Part shown: positions 28,179-37,872 of the stretch, in pieces | Layout: the number at the start of each line of letters is the position of its first letter | Position numbering within the stretch: position 1 is the first letter of the stretch | Origin: Mariprofundus erugo | GTDB taxonomy: Bacteria > Pseudomonadota > Zetaproteobacteria > Mariprofundales > Mariprofundaceae | Direction: 5' to 3' | Assembly: GCF_005818865.1 (NCBI RefSeq) | Contig: NZ_VBRY01000008.1 | Coordinates: 1 to 64,000, forward strand | DNA: 64,000 nucleotides | Notes under the pieces: generated by a model | What the model was told of the DNA's origin: nothing | The model's database searches: none | What the model saw: the letters and a program-made list of their open reading frames with translations, nothing else | Program-made: the position numbers and the translations under genes

Positions 28179-28751
28179 ATGGTGAATAAGGATCATCTCT
28201 ATCTCGGTCGCTTGCAGGACTATTATGCCCTTTACCGGCTGATTCCATCGTATGCCGATATTGCGGCTCTGATTGGTGTCAGCAAGCAGGGGGCGGTCAA
28301 ATTTGTCGACCGGATGATTTTTGCCGGCTACCTGCAGAAGGCGCCGGGCGGGCGACTGAGTCCGGCCAATATGTTTTTTGCCCGTCCGCACGTGGGGCAG
28401 GCCCCGGCCGGGTTTGCCAGTCCGGCGACCGAGGTGCTGGGCGATGCGATCACCATTGATGACTATCTGGTTGAGCATCCGTCCAAAACAGTGCTGGTGG
28501 CGGTCAGTGGTCACTCCATGATTGATGCCGGTATTCATGATGGTGATTTTCTGATTGTCGAGCGCAATACCAATCCCTCGATCGGCCGGATTGTGGTGGC
28601 AATTGTCGATGGTGACTTTACCATCAAATATCTGCGTACAGGACCGCGAGGGATGTATCTGGAGCCGGCCAATGTTGATTACCCGTGCATCTATCCCGAA
28701 CAGTCACTTGATATTTATGGCGAAGTGGTGGGGCAGTTTCGCAAGTTTTAA
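28179..28751 (+). CDS. LexA/S24-family self-cleaving repressor-like protein
   Basis: 190 residues from ATG 28179 (MVNKDHLYLG). A LexA-type winged helix-turn-helix (YYALYRLIPSYADIAALIG, then VSKQGAVKFVDRM) is followed by an Ala-Gly cleavage site in QAPAGFASP and the S24 catalytic domain with serine in SGHSMIDAGIHDGD and lysine in FTIKYLRTG. It probably acts as a SOS-type repressor or UmuD-like partner, cleaved when RecA filaments form. The umuC-like polymerase gene lies 44 nt downstream, so it likely governs damage-induced mutagenesis. It could be the main LexA or a local paralogue. Confidence 0.85.
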   Translation: MVNKDHLYLGRLQDYYALYRLIPSYADIAALIGVSKQGAVKFVDRMIFAGYLQKAPGGRLSPANMFFARPHVGQAPAGFASPATEVLGDAITIDDYLVEHPSKTVLVAVSGHSMIDAGIHDGDFLIVERNTNPSIGRIVVAIVDGDFTIKYLRTGPRGMYLEPANVDYPCIYPEQSLDIYGEVVGQFRKF

Positions 28752-28795
28752 GGTGATGGCTGCCTTTTGAGCTGGCAGCAGAAAAGGTTGCGGTG

Positions 28796-30028
28796 ATGAA
28801 AGATAGTGACTGGTCGAATGTGATTGCACATGTTGATTGCGATGCATTTTACGCCTCTTGTGAGTTGGTCCGTTATCCGCAACTGAAAGGGCGGCCCGTA
28901 TGTGTGCTCTCCAGTCATCATGCTATTGTGGTGGCAAAAAGCTACGATGCCAGAGCGCTGGGCATCACCACCGGCATGCCTGTTTGGGAGGCTCGTAAAA
29001 TTGCACCACAGGCAGCATTTCTGGCTGCCGATTTCCGCTATTATGGTCTGATGTCAGGCAAGGTGTTCTCTATTTTGCGGCGTTATAGTCCGGAGATTGA
29101 AATCTACTCGATTGATGAGGGGTTTCTGGATATGAACGGGGTCCGCTCGCTTTGGAGAAGGTCATTTTTGCAGCTGGCCGATGATATCCGTCTTGCTATC
29201 CGCAGTGAGACCGGTCTGACTGCGTCGGTGGGTATTGCGCCGACCCGTACACTGGCCAAGATGGCTTCGGAAGCGAATAAACCCGATGGCATCCTGGTGT
29301 TGCCGGCCAGTCATATCGACCGTTTTTTGTATCATCAGGCGGTTGCTGCGATTCCGGGGATGGGGCGTAACCGCACGGCATTGCTGCGCACGTTGCATAT
29401 TCATACCGCCAGTCAGTTCGCCTGTATGGATGAGGCTCTGATACGGCAGCTGCTTGGCCGGCAGGGTGTAACCCTCAAATATGAGCTGAACGGCCATCCG
29501 GTGCTGCCACTGGAGACGATACCATCACTACCGCAAAGCATTGCCCGAACGGCCTCCATGGGCGAGGTCAGCGGTCAGCGCAGTCTGCTGGCTGCCCATC
29601 TGAGCTGGCATGCCACGCGGCTGGTGTCGGAGCTGGTTGCCAAAAGCCTGCTGGCGCAGCGTATCGATATTTTTCTTACCCTTGCCTCGGGCGAAACGAA
29701 CAGGGTGGATATGGTACTTGAGGTACCGAGCAATAGCCTGAAACGGATCATGGGGGTGGTAAAAGAGGGGTTGATGCGGTTATTCCGGGCAGGGGAGCGT
29801 TATCGTGGTTGTGGCGTGGTTGCCACCCGTATCAGTCAGCAGCGATCTGCTACAGCGGACCTTTTCGGTCTGATGCAGGCCGACTGTCGCCAGACCACAT
29901 TGATGCAGACGGTGAATCAGATCAACAGGAAATACGGCGACCGTACACTCTCACTGGCGCGTGTGCAGGGCATCCGGCCAAGGCAGGTGCTGCCCCGTTT
30001 CTGTTATCCGCTACTGATTGCCCGTTGA
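28796..30028 (+). CDS. umuC: Y-family DNA polymerase V catalytic subunit-like (UmuC)
   Basis: 410 residues, close to UmuC (422). Polymerase motifs: AHVDCDAFYASCEL with the first metal aspartate, VVAKSYDARALGI, EIYSIDEGFLDM with the catalytic Asp-Glu, and SVGIAPTRTLAKMASEANKP. The little-finger domain follows. It performs error-prone translesion synthesis. ATG 28796 is used instead of the adjoining GTG 28793, with AAGG 8 nt upstream. It follows the LexA-like gene and overlaps convergently, by 18 bp, the end of the sensor kinase gene. Confidence 0.9.
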   Translation: MKDSDWSNVIAHVDCDAFYASCELVRYPQLKGRPVCVLSSHHAIVVAKSYDARALGITTGMPVWEARKIAPQAAFLAADFRYYGLMSGKVFSILRRYSPEIEIYSIDEGFLDMNGVRSLWRRSFLQLADDIRLAIRSETGLTASVGIAPTRTLAKMASEANKPDGILVLPASHIDRFLYHQAVAAIPGMGRNRTALLRTLHIHTASQFACMDEALIRQLLGRQGVTLKYELNGHPVLPLETIPSLPQSIARTASMGEVSGQRSLLAAHLSWHATRLVSELVAKSLLAQRIDIFLTLASGETNRVDMVLEVPSNSLKRIMGVVKEGLMRLFRAGERYRGCGVVATRISQQRSATADLFGLMQADCRQTTLMQTVNQINRKYGDRTLSLARVQGIRPRQVLPRFCYPLLIAR

Positions 30029-32569
30029 GTGTGATGAATCGGTCGGCTGTGTATGATGAATCATATCATGCAGCTGCCGGGAGAGGCTTGAAACCGAGAA
30101 TGGCTTGTTGATCAGCACACAATCATCCCCGTCTGCGGATATGCCGGCTGCTTTGAGGCTGTCATAACCTGTGATCATCAGAAACGGCAGCCGGGGATTG
30201 CGCTGGCGCAGCAGACGGAACAGCTCCTTGCCCCCCATATGTGGCATGACGACATCCGAGATTACCGCTTTAATGTCCTGCTCATGCATGCTGAACTGAT
30301 GCAGGGCATCCTTGCCATCACTGGCTGTCAGTACCCTGTAGCCGATGCCGCTGAGTACTTCGCTGATGGCATCGCGAACATCGTGCGCATCATCGACCAG
30401 CAGCACTGTTTCACCCATGCCCTGAACGATGACATCACTCTGTTCGTCGTTTGCAGAAATCACTGCGGCCTGTTCAATACGGGGCAGGTAAAGATGAAAG
30501 GTGGTTCCCTTGTGCCTGGTGCTTTCAACGGTGATCGCACCCTGAATGCGCTGGATGGCACCGAACACCATGGACAACCCCAGCCCTGTCCCTTCGCCCA
30601 CGTCCTTGGTGGTGAAAAACGGTTCGAAGATTTTGTCCAGGTCCGATTTGGCAATGCCGCTGCCATTGTCGGCCACCGAAAGGTGGGCAACACGCGAAGA
30701 TTTAAGTTCCGGGTGGGCCTGCATGAATGACGGTTCCATGTCATCTGCGCTCAGGCGGCAGGTGATATTCGGTTTGTCGGCCTGTTTGAGGGCATCACAG
30801 GCATTGGAGAGCAGGTTCATGATGATCTGTTGCAGCTGGGTGACATCGGCCTTGACGATGAGCTCTTCCTCACAAATATCATATATCAGGTCAATATTTT
30901 CCGGGACCACCGTTTCCGACAGTTTAAACGACTCTTTCAGCATCGAATTCAGCGACAGGCTGCTGAGCTTGACCCTGTCCTTGCGGGCAAAGCTGAGCAG
31001 TTGTTGCACCATCGTGCTTGCCCTGCTGGTGAGTGTTTCGATTTTACCAAGTTTTTCCCGTACGGTGGCAGGGTGATCCATGTTGATGTCGGCCAGATAG
31101 ACGTTCCCCTGGATGGCTGCCAGCATATTATTGAAATCATGGGCAATGCCGCCAACGAGGGTGCCGACTGCCTCCATTTTTTGTGATTGCCTGAGCCTCT
31201 CCTCAATTACCTCCTGCTCGGAAAGGTCCTGGTGAATGGCGACAACATGAACCAGCTGACTGTTGCTATTGTGGATGGGGGCCATCGACAGGCGGGTGGG
31301 AATCAGTGTGCCATCCTGATGGCGACTCATCTGGCGGCCGGTCCATGATTCTCCGGCCACTACGGTTTGCCATATTTCGTCAAAGTTTTCGCTTCCCTGT
31401 TCAGACAGGCCAAGCATGATGGCATTTTGACCGACAATGTGCTCCGGCTGATAGCCCATGATTCGGGTAAATGCCGGATTGATATACTCGATGATACCGC
31501 TGGCATCCATCAGGGTGATGGCCTCACCGGCATATTCAACTGCAGATGAAAGTTTTTGCAGCTCTTTCGTCTTTTCATCCACCAGAGCCTGCACCTCTTC
31601 ATTGCGCTGCAGCAGCAGGCGGGAGCGGGAATGGAAGGTGCGGGCAATGACGATCAGCAGGATGGTAATGGTGATCCCCATGCCTGATGAGAGCAGCAGC
31701 AGGGTCAGGTCAGCCTGGTGCCAGGAGACGGATTTATCACAATACAGCGAGAGCTGCATCCCCTCCTTGCCGATGGTGACCTGTTTGTCAAAGTGAACAA
31801 GTTCAGGCGCAGTCGATGTGGTGGCATTTTTATCCGTCAGTGGCTGGTTGCGATAGAGCAGGGTGACCGATAACTGCGGAATCCGGTCAACTTCCTGCAG
31901 CAGGATTTGAGGGTCTATATCCAGCGCCAGCATGCCATTCTTCATCGCCGGATAGATTGCGCGCTCCTGCAACGAAAGCCTGCCGGCATAAAGGGCCTTG
32001 AACAGGGTGATGCTCTGCTTGCTGGTAATATCGGATTTGGCCGAAGTAATGGCTGCGGTATCAACTGCACGGTTGACCGCATTGGTAAAGGAGGGGGTGA
32101 GCAGCAGGTCGTAGCCGAGTCTCAGGATATATAACGGAGAAAAAGGCTCGATATATTTGATCGGGAATGAGCCGGCGGTACTGTCGTCCGCTGCATGAAT
32201 GGTAAAGCCGATAAAGCCAAGCTCATGCATGGCGTTTTCGACATCGCTGCGTTCCGAGTGCAAGACATAGGGTGCATAGTAAATGGTGCGGATAAATGGG
32301 TAACGTTCCACCTGCTCGCTGGCCAGGATATGAAACTCATCGATATCCACCGATTCCGATGCCTTGAACAGAGAGGATATGTTATCAAGTGCCTCTATTG
32401 CTTTTCTGCTCTGTATCGACAGATCTTCCCTGATATTCTGTACCTGATTGTCGAAGGTATGCCGCTCGTCATTGATCAGGCGGTTATAACTCAGTCCGCT
32501 CATCACCGCCGTGATCAGCAGGCCAAGTACGCCGGCAAGCAGGACCGGGCGGGGGGTGGAAAAAAACAT
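30011..32569 (-). CDS. hybrid sensor histidine kinase with CHASE-like sensor, PAS and receiver
   Basis: 852 residues. First membrane helix about 8-26, a periplasmic CHASE-like domain ([27 protein letters not shown]), second helix about 290-312, a PAS domain ([21 protein letters not shown]), a histidine kinase core with [18 protein letters not shown], ATPase boxes [11 protein letters not shown] and [13 protein letters not shown], and a C-terminal receiver ([14 protein letters not shown], phospho-Asp in [13 protein letters not shown]). It starts directly at the stop of the upstream binding-protein gene (TAAATG), so the two probably form one sensory unit. Confidence 0.88.
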   Translation of the reverse strand: MFFSTPRPVLLAGVLGLLITAVMSGLSYNRLINDERHTFDNQVQNIREDLSIQSRKAIEALDNISSLFKASESVDIDEFHILASEQVERYPFIRTIYYAPYVLHSERSDVENAMHELGFIGFTIHAADDSTAGSFPIKYIEPFSPLYILRLGYDLLLTPSFTNAVNRAVDTAAITSAKSDITSKQSITLFKALYAGRLSLQERAIYPAMKNGMLALDIDPQILLQEVDRIPQLSVTLLYRNQPLTDKNATTSTAPELVHFDKQVTIGKEGMQLSLYCDKSVSWHQADLTLLLLSSGMGITITILLIVIARTFHSRSRLLLQRNEEVQALVDEKTKELQKLSSAVEYAGEAITLMDASGIIEYINPAFTRIMGYQPEHIVGQNAIMLGLSEQGSENFDEIWQTVVAGESWTGRQMSRHQDGTLIPTRLSMAPIHNSNSQLVHVVAIHQDLSEQEVIEERLRQSQKMEAVGTLVGGIAHDFNNMLAAIQGNVYLADINMDHPATVREKLGKIETLTSRASTMVQQLLSFARKDRVKLSSLSLNSMLKESFKLSETVVPENIDLIYDICEEELIVKADVTQLQQIIMNLLSNACDALKQADKPNITCRLSADDMEPSFMQAHPELKSSRVAHLSVADNGSGIAKSDLDKIFEPFFTTKDVGEGTGLGLSMVFGAIQRIQGAITVESTRHKGTTFHLYLPRIEQAAVISANDEQSDVIVQGMGETVLLVDDAHDVRDAISEVLSGIGYRVLTASDGKDALHQFSMHEQDIKAVISDVVMPHMGGKELFRLLRQRNPRLPFLMITGYDSLKAAGISADGDDCVLINKPFSVSSLSRQLHDMIHHTQPTDSSHSTGNQ

Positions 32570-33583
32570 TTACCGGCTTACCCTGATCGCCTTGAGCATG
32601 ATTGTTTGCGGCAGTTTGATGCCGCTGGTTTCCAGCAGTTCCGGATTGACATAGATGTTCCAGTGGCGGTTGGCTACGACAGGGATCTTGCTGATGTCGG
32701 CGCCACCCAGTACCGCCAGTGCAACATCACCGGCCCATTCACCCTGCTCCTCAGCCAGCTTGGTGATCGATAGCAGCGCATACCAGCGCATCCAGTCATA
32801 GTTGGTCACCGTCAGTATCCGGGTTTCAGCCCGGCTGACAGCGGTTGCCTGCTCCTCACTCCAGTCGCTGATGCCGGCATTGTTGCCGATGACAAGAAAG
32901 TCGCCCTGAGACTGCAGGCGTTTGAACTGTTTACTCCACTCGGCCATGGTTTTGACAAAAACCGGGGCAAGCTCGATGCCGTGGCTGCTGTAGACCTCTT
33001 TGTTGAGATCGTACTCGCGGTGCTGGGTGGTTACATCAGCGGCCAGAAATGCCCCCCGTTTTACACTGCCGAGAATGGCTTTGATCTGTTTATAAAGCGG
33101 GCGAACGGGCGAGATTTCGATCATGCCGGTGGCATTGTCATACGGATAGCCATAGGGCGCGACCGAATAGTTGATGCCGCAAAAGACAACCGGTATCGAG
33201 CTGTTTTTATAAAAGGGCTGAATCAGGTAGCGGGAGGCATTGTCATCGGCAGCGATCAGAATATCCGGCGATAACTTTTCGATATAGGCCTTTGCCTGCA
33301 GTGCCATCATTTTGCTGTGGTCATCACTCTGATGGCGTTTGCTATCCATATAAAACTTCTCAAGCCGGCATTTTCCGGCAAGTGATTTTTCAAGGCCCTG
33401 CTCAATCCCATCGTTCCACTCATAGCCGCTGTGATAGGAGGAGATGTAGAGACATGTTGCGGCATGTGGGGCAGATAAAGGGATCAGCAGCGAAACCAGT
33501 GCGACAACAGAGGCGGCAAGCCGGCGAAACAGGGGACGTTGACGACCGTATGTGGTGACGATGTTTGCAGCATATCCGATCAT
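32570..33583 (-). CDS. periplasmic ABC-type substrate-binding-like protein, sensor partner
   Basis: 337 residues. Signal peptide (VVALVSLLIPLSAPHAA), then CLYISSYHSGYEWNDGIEQG, PDILIAADDNASRYLIQPF and VVFCGINYSV, the pattern of the ABC_sub_bind family (PF04392-like). No permease or ATPase gene is nearby; the next gene, abutting it, is the CHASE hybrid kinase. It therefore probably senses a periplasmic ligand for the kinase (inference). AAGGAG is 5 nt before ATG 33583. The ligand is unknown. Confidence 0.75.
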   Translation of the reverse strand: MIGYAANIVTTYGRQRPLFRRLAASVVALVSLLIPLSAPHAATCLYISSYHSGYEWNDGIEQGLEKSLAGKCRLEKFYMDSKRHQSDDHSKMMALQAKAYIEKLSPDILIAADDNASRYLIQPFYKNSSIPVVFCGINYSVAPYGYPYDNATGMIEISPVRPLYKQIKAILGSVKRGAFLAADVTTQHREYDLNKEVYSSHGIELAPVFVKTMAEWSKQFKRLQSQGDFLVIGNNAGISDWSEEQATAVSRAETRILTVTNYDWMRWYALLSITKLAEEQGEWAGDVALAVLGGADISKIPVVANRHWNIYVNPELLETSGIKLPQTIMLKAIRVSR

Positions 33584-33710
33584 CCCTGCTCCTTTGAAAT
33601 GGCTATACTGACGAAGAGGGCGGCATGGTTCAATGGCTGTTGTGACGTGGAAATGTGCCTGCCGGCAGGCAGTTTTATCACAAACAGGCTGTATCCGGAC
33701 AGGATGGGTG

Positions 33711-33719
33711 TGCTATAGT
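33711..33719 (+). promoter_or_regulatory. putative extended -10 promoter of the YbaK-like gene
   Basis: TGCTATAGT carries the TGn extension before TATAGT; no clear -35 is present. Transcription would start about 60 nt before the gene. A perfect 14-bp palindrome GCCTGCCGGCAGGC (33657-33670) lies 40 nt upstream, between this gene and the divergent binding-protein gene. Confidence 0.35.
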
Positions 33720-33783
33720 GAAGGCACCTGATTTCAGACTGAAAATTACAGCGAGGACAGGGGTCACTTCGGGAGGTTCTGTC

Positions 33784-34248
33784 ATGACGATTGCAAATAC
33801 ACTCAGGCAATATCTTGATGATGCATGTATTGCTTATGAAACAGTGCCGCATCCTTTTGCCGGTAGCAGCCAGCAGGCGGCAGAGGTATCCCATGTGTCG
33901 GGGAGCAGGCTTGCCAAAGGGGTTTTGCTGGCCGATGGTATCGGTTATCTGCTGGCTGTGCTGCCTTCGCCGCTACATGTCGAACTGGATGCGTTGAACG
34001 AGCAGCTCGATCGCAACCTTGAGCTGGTGGATGAAGAGGAGATCGCCCGTCTTTTCCCGGACTGTGACAGGGGGGCGATTCCGCCCGTCGGGCGCGCCTA
34101 CCAGATTGAGGTTGCACTTGATGCAACGTTATTTGATGAACCTGATATCTACTTTGAAGCGGGTGATCACGTTGATCTTGTTCGTGTTGGCGGCACCGAC
34201 TTTCAGACCCTCTCAAGGGGTGCCAGGCGTCTCTGCTTTGCTTATTAA
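33784..34248 (+). CDS. YbaK/EbsC-like aminoacyl-tRNA deacylase-domain protein
   Basis: 154 residues. The YbaK/ProRS-editing fold is suggested by YETVPHPFAGSSQQAAEVSH, the central LAKGVLLADGIGYLLAVLPS and the C-terminal GTDFQTLSRGARRLCF. Proteins of this family hydrolyse mischarged tRNAs in trans. The frame is open from 33655, but GGGAGG lies 7 nt before ATG 33784, giving the family-like start. It stands alone between two regulators. Confidence 0.75.
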   Translation: MTIANTLRQYLDDACIAYETVPHPFAGSSQQAAEVSHVSGSRLAKGVLLADGIGYLLAVLPSPLHVELDALNEQLDRNLELVDEEEIARLFPDCDRGAIPPVGRAYQIEVALDATLFDEPDIYFEAGDHVDLVRVGGTDFQTLSRGARRLCFAY

Positions 34249-34338
34249 CCGTTGTTTTTATCAGGTTGCTTGGCATGCTTGCGTCGCGCTGAGGGTGGCC
34301 TGATTCACTTCTGGCTTGCATGCGCGCCATGGACGGAC

Positions 34339-34410
34339 GCCACAATCCGGCAGGATAGCCGGGTTGGACGGCTTTGCCGCCGCCCGGTGAGCGGCAGGAT
34401 GCATCGCGGT
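34339..34410 (+). repeat. copy of the second intergenic repeat family
   Basis: GCCACAATCCGGC, a small hairpin (CCGG...CCGG), then TTGGACGGCTTTGCCGCC and CCCGGTGAGCGGCAGGATG. It closely matches 41375-41440 and partly matches the right-array spacers and 15932-16055. The rest of the 34249-34521 gap shows nothing else recognised. Confidence 0.65.
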
Positions 34411-34521
34411 CTGCCTTTGTTTGCTTGAGAACGATGATGGAGTTTGAAAGGGTGAAAATCAGCAATTGTATTTTTTCAGTAACCGTCAATGCGCAGCGAT
34501 GATGATGTGGGGGTTTAGGGT

Positions 34522-35166
34522 ATGACGGCACCTGTTCGTGTGCAGCTGGTTGATGATCATGATGTGGTGCGTATCGGGTTTCGCTATCTTCTGGAGGCAG
34601 CCGGAGATATGCAGGTCGTTGCTGAATCCGCCAGTGGTAAACAGGCGTGCAGGGACTATGAGCAACACAGGCCCGATATTGTCATTATGGATATTTCGAT
34701 GCCCGATATCAGCGGGCTGGAAGTGATGCGTCGAATTCTCAGGGAGGATCCCGAGGCACGGATTCTTGTGCTCAGCATGCATGCCGGCATGATGGCAGAT
34801 CATGCCATGCAGCTCGGGGCCCGTGGATTTATCTGCAAAAGCAGTGGTGTGGATATGTTGCTGCCGGCTGTTCGGGCCATTATGCAGGGCGGGCGCTACC
34901 TGGATAGTGAGGTTGAGGCGGAGTCTTCGAAGCGGCAGGTTGAATCGGTCGCCGGTGCGTCACCCTCTGCGCTGACAAGGCGCGAAGTCGAGCTGTGTAT
35001 GTTGCTGACAGCCGGACGATCGGTTGCCGAAATTGCAGGTGCACTGCATTTGAGCGAGAAAACCGTCTATAGCCACAGGCGCAACATTATGGACAAGCTC
35101 GGGGTTTCGACGATTATTGAGTTGGCCCAGGTGGCTTCCCGCATGGGAATTACCTATAACGGCTGA
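34522..35166 (+). CDS. NarL/FixJ-family response regulator
   Basis: 214 residues. Receiver with VQLVDDHDVVRIGF, phospho-Asp in VIMDISMPDISGLEVM (about residue 53) and lysine in GFICKSSG; a linker; and a LuxR-type helix-turn-helix (LTRREVELCMLLTAGRSVAE, then SEKTVYSHRRNIMDKLG). The cognate kinase is unknown. The next genes on the strand encode the c-subunit-like protein and two receiver proteins, so it may regulate them. Confidence 0.9.
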   Translation: MTAPVRVQLVDDHDVVRIGFRYLLEAAGDMQVVAESASGKQACRDYEQHRPDIVIMDISMPDISGLEVMRRILREDPEARILVLSMHAGMMADHAMQLGARGFICKSSGVDMLLPAVRAIMQGGRYLDSEVEAESSKRQVESVAGASPSALTRREVELCMLLTAGRSVAEIAGALHLSEKTVYSHRRNIMDKLGVSTIIELAQVASRMGITYNG

Positions 35167-35255
35167 AGCAGTGCTACCGTATTTACCGGCCCTGAGCGGG
35201 TCGATTCTTATGTCCGGAAGTCGGGGGTTCAGTGCTCCGCCTGTCGCAGGAGTAG

Positions 35256-35528
<273 letters not shown>

Positions 35529-35628
35529 TCGATCTGTCCGGCATGCGTATGCCGGGACAAATGCCTGCTGAATGGTGCGGCTGCGTAAAAGACTGAGGAT
35601 ACGCTGGCTGATTCAGCACCGCCCTAAA

Positions 35629-35643
35629 TAGGAATTATTCGTA
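35629..35643. promoter_or_regulatory. near-palindromic operator-like site
   Basis: TAGGAATTATTCGTA has 7-bp arms matching at six positions around a central T. It lies in the 253-nt gap before the divergent-receiver gene and close to a NarL/FixJ regulator gene, whose family often binds such short dyads. A consensus-like TTGACA (35697-35702) lacks a good -10. Nothing else is recognised in the gap. Confidence 0.25.
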
Positions 35644-35781
35644 TACCTTTTGTCATGGCTGCCGCCTATATTGAAGCGATGAGCGCAGTCTGAGCATTGA
35701 CAGGTAGTTGCCGTGATTACCATTGAGGTGGCCTGTCGGTTATTTGTCTTCCGGCTGCTCCCCAGGATCAGGAGGCGCGCA

Positions 35782-36222
35782 ATGGTGAGAATACAGCCGA
35801 GAAAATGTCTTGTGCTTGTCGATGATACGGCAAGTGGTGATCTTGTGACCTCTTTGCTGCATCGTTATGGCTGGCGCATGCAGCTTGTTTGCGAGGATCG
35901 CGAGGCCTATGAGCATATGCTCAGGCGCCAGTTTGATGTGGTGGTTGCAGACATCGATGCAATTGATCTCGGTGGTCTGGCGTTGTTGGCCTACTGCCAT
36001 CAGAATGTACCTGAGATGACCACCTATGCGCTGGCGCAGGGCGATGATCCGGAGCGAAAAAGGCTGGCCAGGGAGCTGTGCGGGTGTCAGGGGTTTCTCT
36101 ATTTTCAGCGGGATGAAATGACGGATGCTGCGAGCCGGATTGCTGCAGATGCCGAGTTTCATGCTTCAGCCGCCGGGCAGGATGGCACGCCGCAGTTGTT
36201 GGCCGAAGAGGTGGCGGCATGA
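35782..36222 (+). CDS. divergent receiver-domain protein
   Basis: 146 residues from ATG 35782, 6 nt after AGGAGG; an upstream in-frame start (35713) is less likely. The fold resembles a receiver: VLVDDTASGDLVTSLLHRYG at the start and VVVADIDAIDLGG at the phospho-acceptor strand. The conserved lysine of the fifth strand is missing (GFLYFQRDE), so phosphorylation-dependent switching may be lost. The C-terminus is a short Ala/Gln-rich tail. It overlaps the next receiver gene by 4 nt (ATGA). Confidence 0.65.
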   Translation: MVRIQPRKCLVLVDDTASGDLVTSLLHRYGWRMQLVCEDREAYEHMLRRQFDVVVADIDAIDLGGLALLAYCHQNVPEMTTYALAQGDDPERKRLARELCGCQGFLYFQRDEMTDAASRIAADAEFHASAAGQDGTPQLLAEEVAA

Positions 36223-36677
36223 GTGTTGCGATACATGAGCGTGCCGGTCGTGTGCTTGTCGCTGATGATGATCATGCAAGCCGAATGCTGCTGGGCCGGA
36301 TTCTTGCGCCGATCGGATTCGATATCACCTATGCCGAGAACGGTCAAAAGGCGCTGGAACTGTTTGATCATGCCGGTGGTGCATTTGATATTGTGATTAC
36401 CGATATCTGTATGCCGGAGATGAACGGCGATGATCTGATTCGTGCAATTCTTGGGCGCCGGCCTGGTATGCCGATTGTGGCAATCAGTGGTTATGCCGGG
36501 CCTGAGCTGGTCCACGCCCTTGCTGCCTGCGATGCAGTATTGTTTGAGAAACCCATCAATGTCCGGGCCATGCGGGCTCATGTCGAGGCACTGGCTGCTA
36601 CCCGGCAATGTGGTGCCAGCTCCTCCGCCAGTATGTGTACGATCAGTTCGCACAAGGCATCGGTGGCAGACCGCTGA
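36219..36677 (+). CDS. single-domain response regulator (receiver)
   Basis: 152 residues. VLVADDDHASRMLLGRIL, phospho-Asp in IVITDICMPEMNGDDLI (about 60), the Thr/Ser position in VAISGYAG and lysine in VLFEKPINV are all present. No output domain: the last 30 residues are low complexity. It may act as a phosphate carrier, coupled by overlap to the divergent receiver. Confidence 0.88.
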   Translation: MSVAIHERAGRVLVADDDHASRMLLGRILAPIGFDITYAENGQKALELFDHAGGAFDIVITDICMPEMNGDDLIRAILGRRPGMPIVAISGYAGPELVHALAACDAVLFEKPINVRAMRAHVEALAATRQCGASSSASMCTISSHKASVADR

Positions 36678-36843
36678 TGGATTGCCTGCAGGCAATCATC
36701 CGCAGGGGGGGACGGGTTCGATGTAACTGATTGTATGCGTGCAACCGGGCTGAAGGTGGCAAAGCGGTCTGCGCTTGTGACCCTGCCGGATTGTGGCATC
36801 GGACCATGGTGCGCATGCATGTATTGAAACGGGCTGGTGATAA

Positions 36844-37805
36844 AAAAAGGTTCATCTCGAAAGCCTGAAAACCAGTGCCGGTAACGATGGGTGAATGCCG
36901 CCTCATTCCCCCTTATAGATTTGCCGAACAGAGTGATTCGCTACAGAAGCAAGCTGCGGATGCAGCGGCTGTAGTGAATCGCTCGCATGAGGGAATCCGC
37001 AGGACAAAAATATCGGGGGCGGCTTTCTTTTACCCCTTTCTTTACCGATAAAGAAAGGGGCTGCTCTGCTTTTGGGAGATGTTGATGTATTGCCTTCCTG
37101 GCAATGATCAGAAGGCAAAGGTTGGATATACGTACTTGCCTTTGCCTGCAAATCAAACGCCTGCGTGTCTGATTTGACTCACTGTATCCTGCAGCTCACC
37201 GGGCGGCGGCAAAACCGCTTGATTCCCCCCCTTATAGATTTGCCGAACAGAGTGATTCACTACAGAAACAAGCTGCGGATGCAGCGGCTGTAGTGAATCG
37301 CTCGCATGAGGGAATCCGCAGGACAAAGATATCGGGGGCGGCTTTCTTTCGCCCCTTTCTTTACCGATAAAGAAAGGGGCTGCTCTGCTTTTGGGATATG
37401 TTGATGTATTGCCTTCCTGGCAATGATTAGAAGGCAAAGGTTGGATGTGTGCGTATTTGCCTTTGCCTGCAAATCAAACGCCTGCGTGTCTGATTTGACT
37501 CACTGCATCCTGCAGCTCACCGGGCGGCGGCAAAACCGCTTCATTCCCCCTTATAGATTTGCCGAACAGAGTGATTCACTACAGAAACAAGCTGCGGATG
37601 CAGCGGCTGTAGTGAATCGCTCGCATGAGGGAATCCGCAGGACAAAGATATCGGGGGCGGCTTTCTTTCGCCCCTTTCTTTACCGATAAAGAAAGGGGGC
37701 TGCTCTGCTTTGGCAGAGTAGGGTCGTATCGCTTTAAAAGCATCGTATCGCTGACAGGGTATAAAAACCTGCTTCAGCCATATTGCCCGCTCATGCGCGA
37801 TGCAC
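36844..37805 (-). repeat. inverted array of three structured repeats with a different spacer
   Basis: Three copies of the core found at 13389-14997, in the opposite orientation: about 37538-37802, 37218-37392 and 36844-37072, with a 319-bp period. The two internal spacers (about 37393-37537 and 37073-37217) are nearly identical to each other and unlike the spacer of the left array: they carry CAAATCAAACGCCTGCGTGT and CACCGGGCGGCGGCAAAACC. The outer ends match the outer ends of the left array, on the right GTGCATCGCGCATGAGC (read on minus), on the left GGCTTTCGAGATGAACC. Confidence 0.88.
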
Positions 37806-37806
37806 C

Positions 37807-37842
37807 AAAAAAAAAGCCCTCTTCAGATGAAGAGGGCTTTTT
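37807..37842 (-). terminator. intrinsic terminator of the pyruvate carboxylase operon
   Basis: A perfect 15-nt inverted repeat (37811-37825 with 37828-37842; GCCCTCTTCA/TGAAGAGGGC core) with nine T on the minus strand and five on the plus strand, so it may work both ways. It lies 30 nt after the carboxylase subunit gene; the repeat array starts 1-2 nt past its T tract. Confidence 0.88.
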
Positions 37843-37872
37843 AGTCAGTGAATGATCGCAGAGCCTCCGCGA

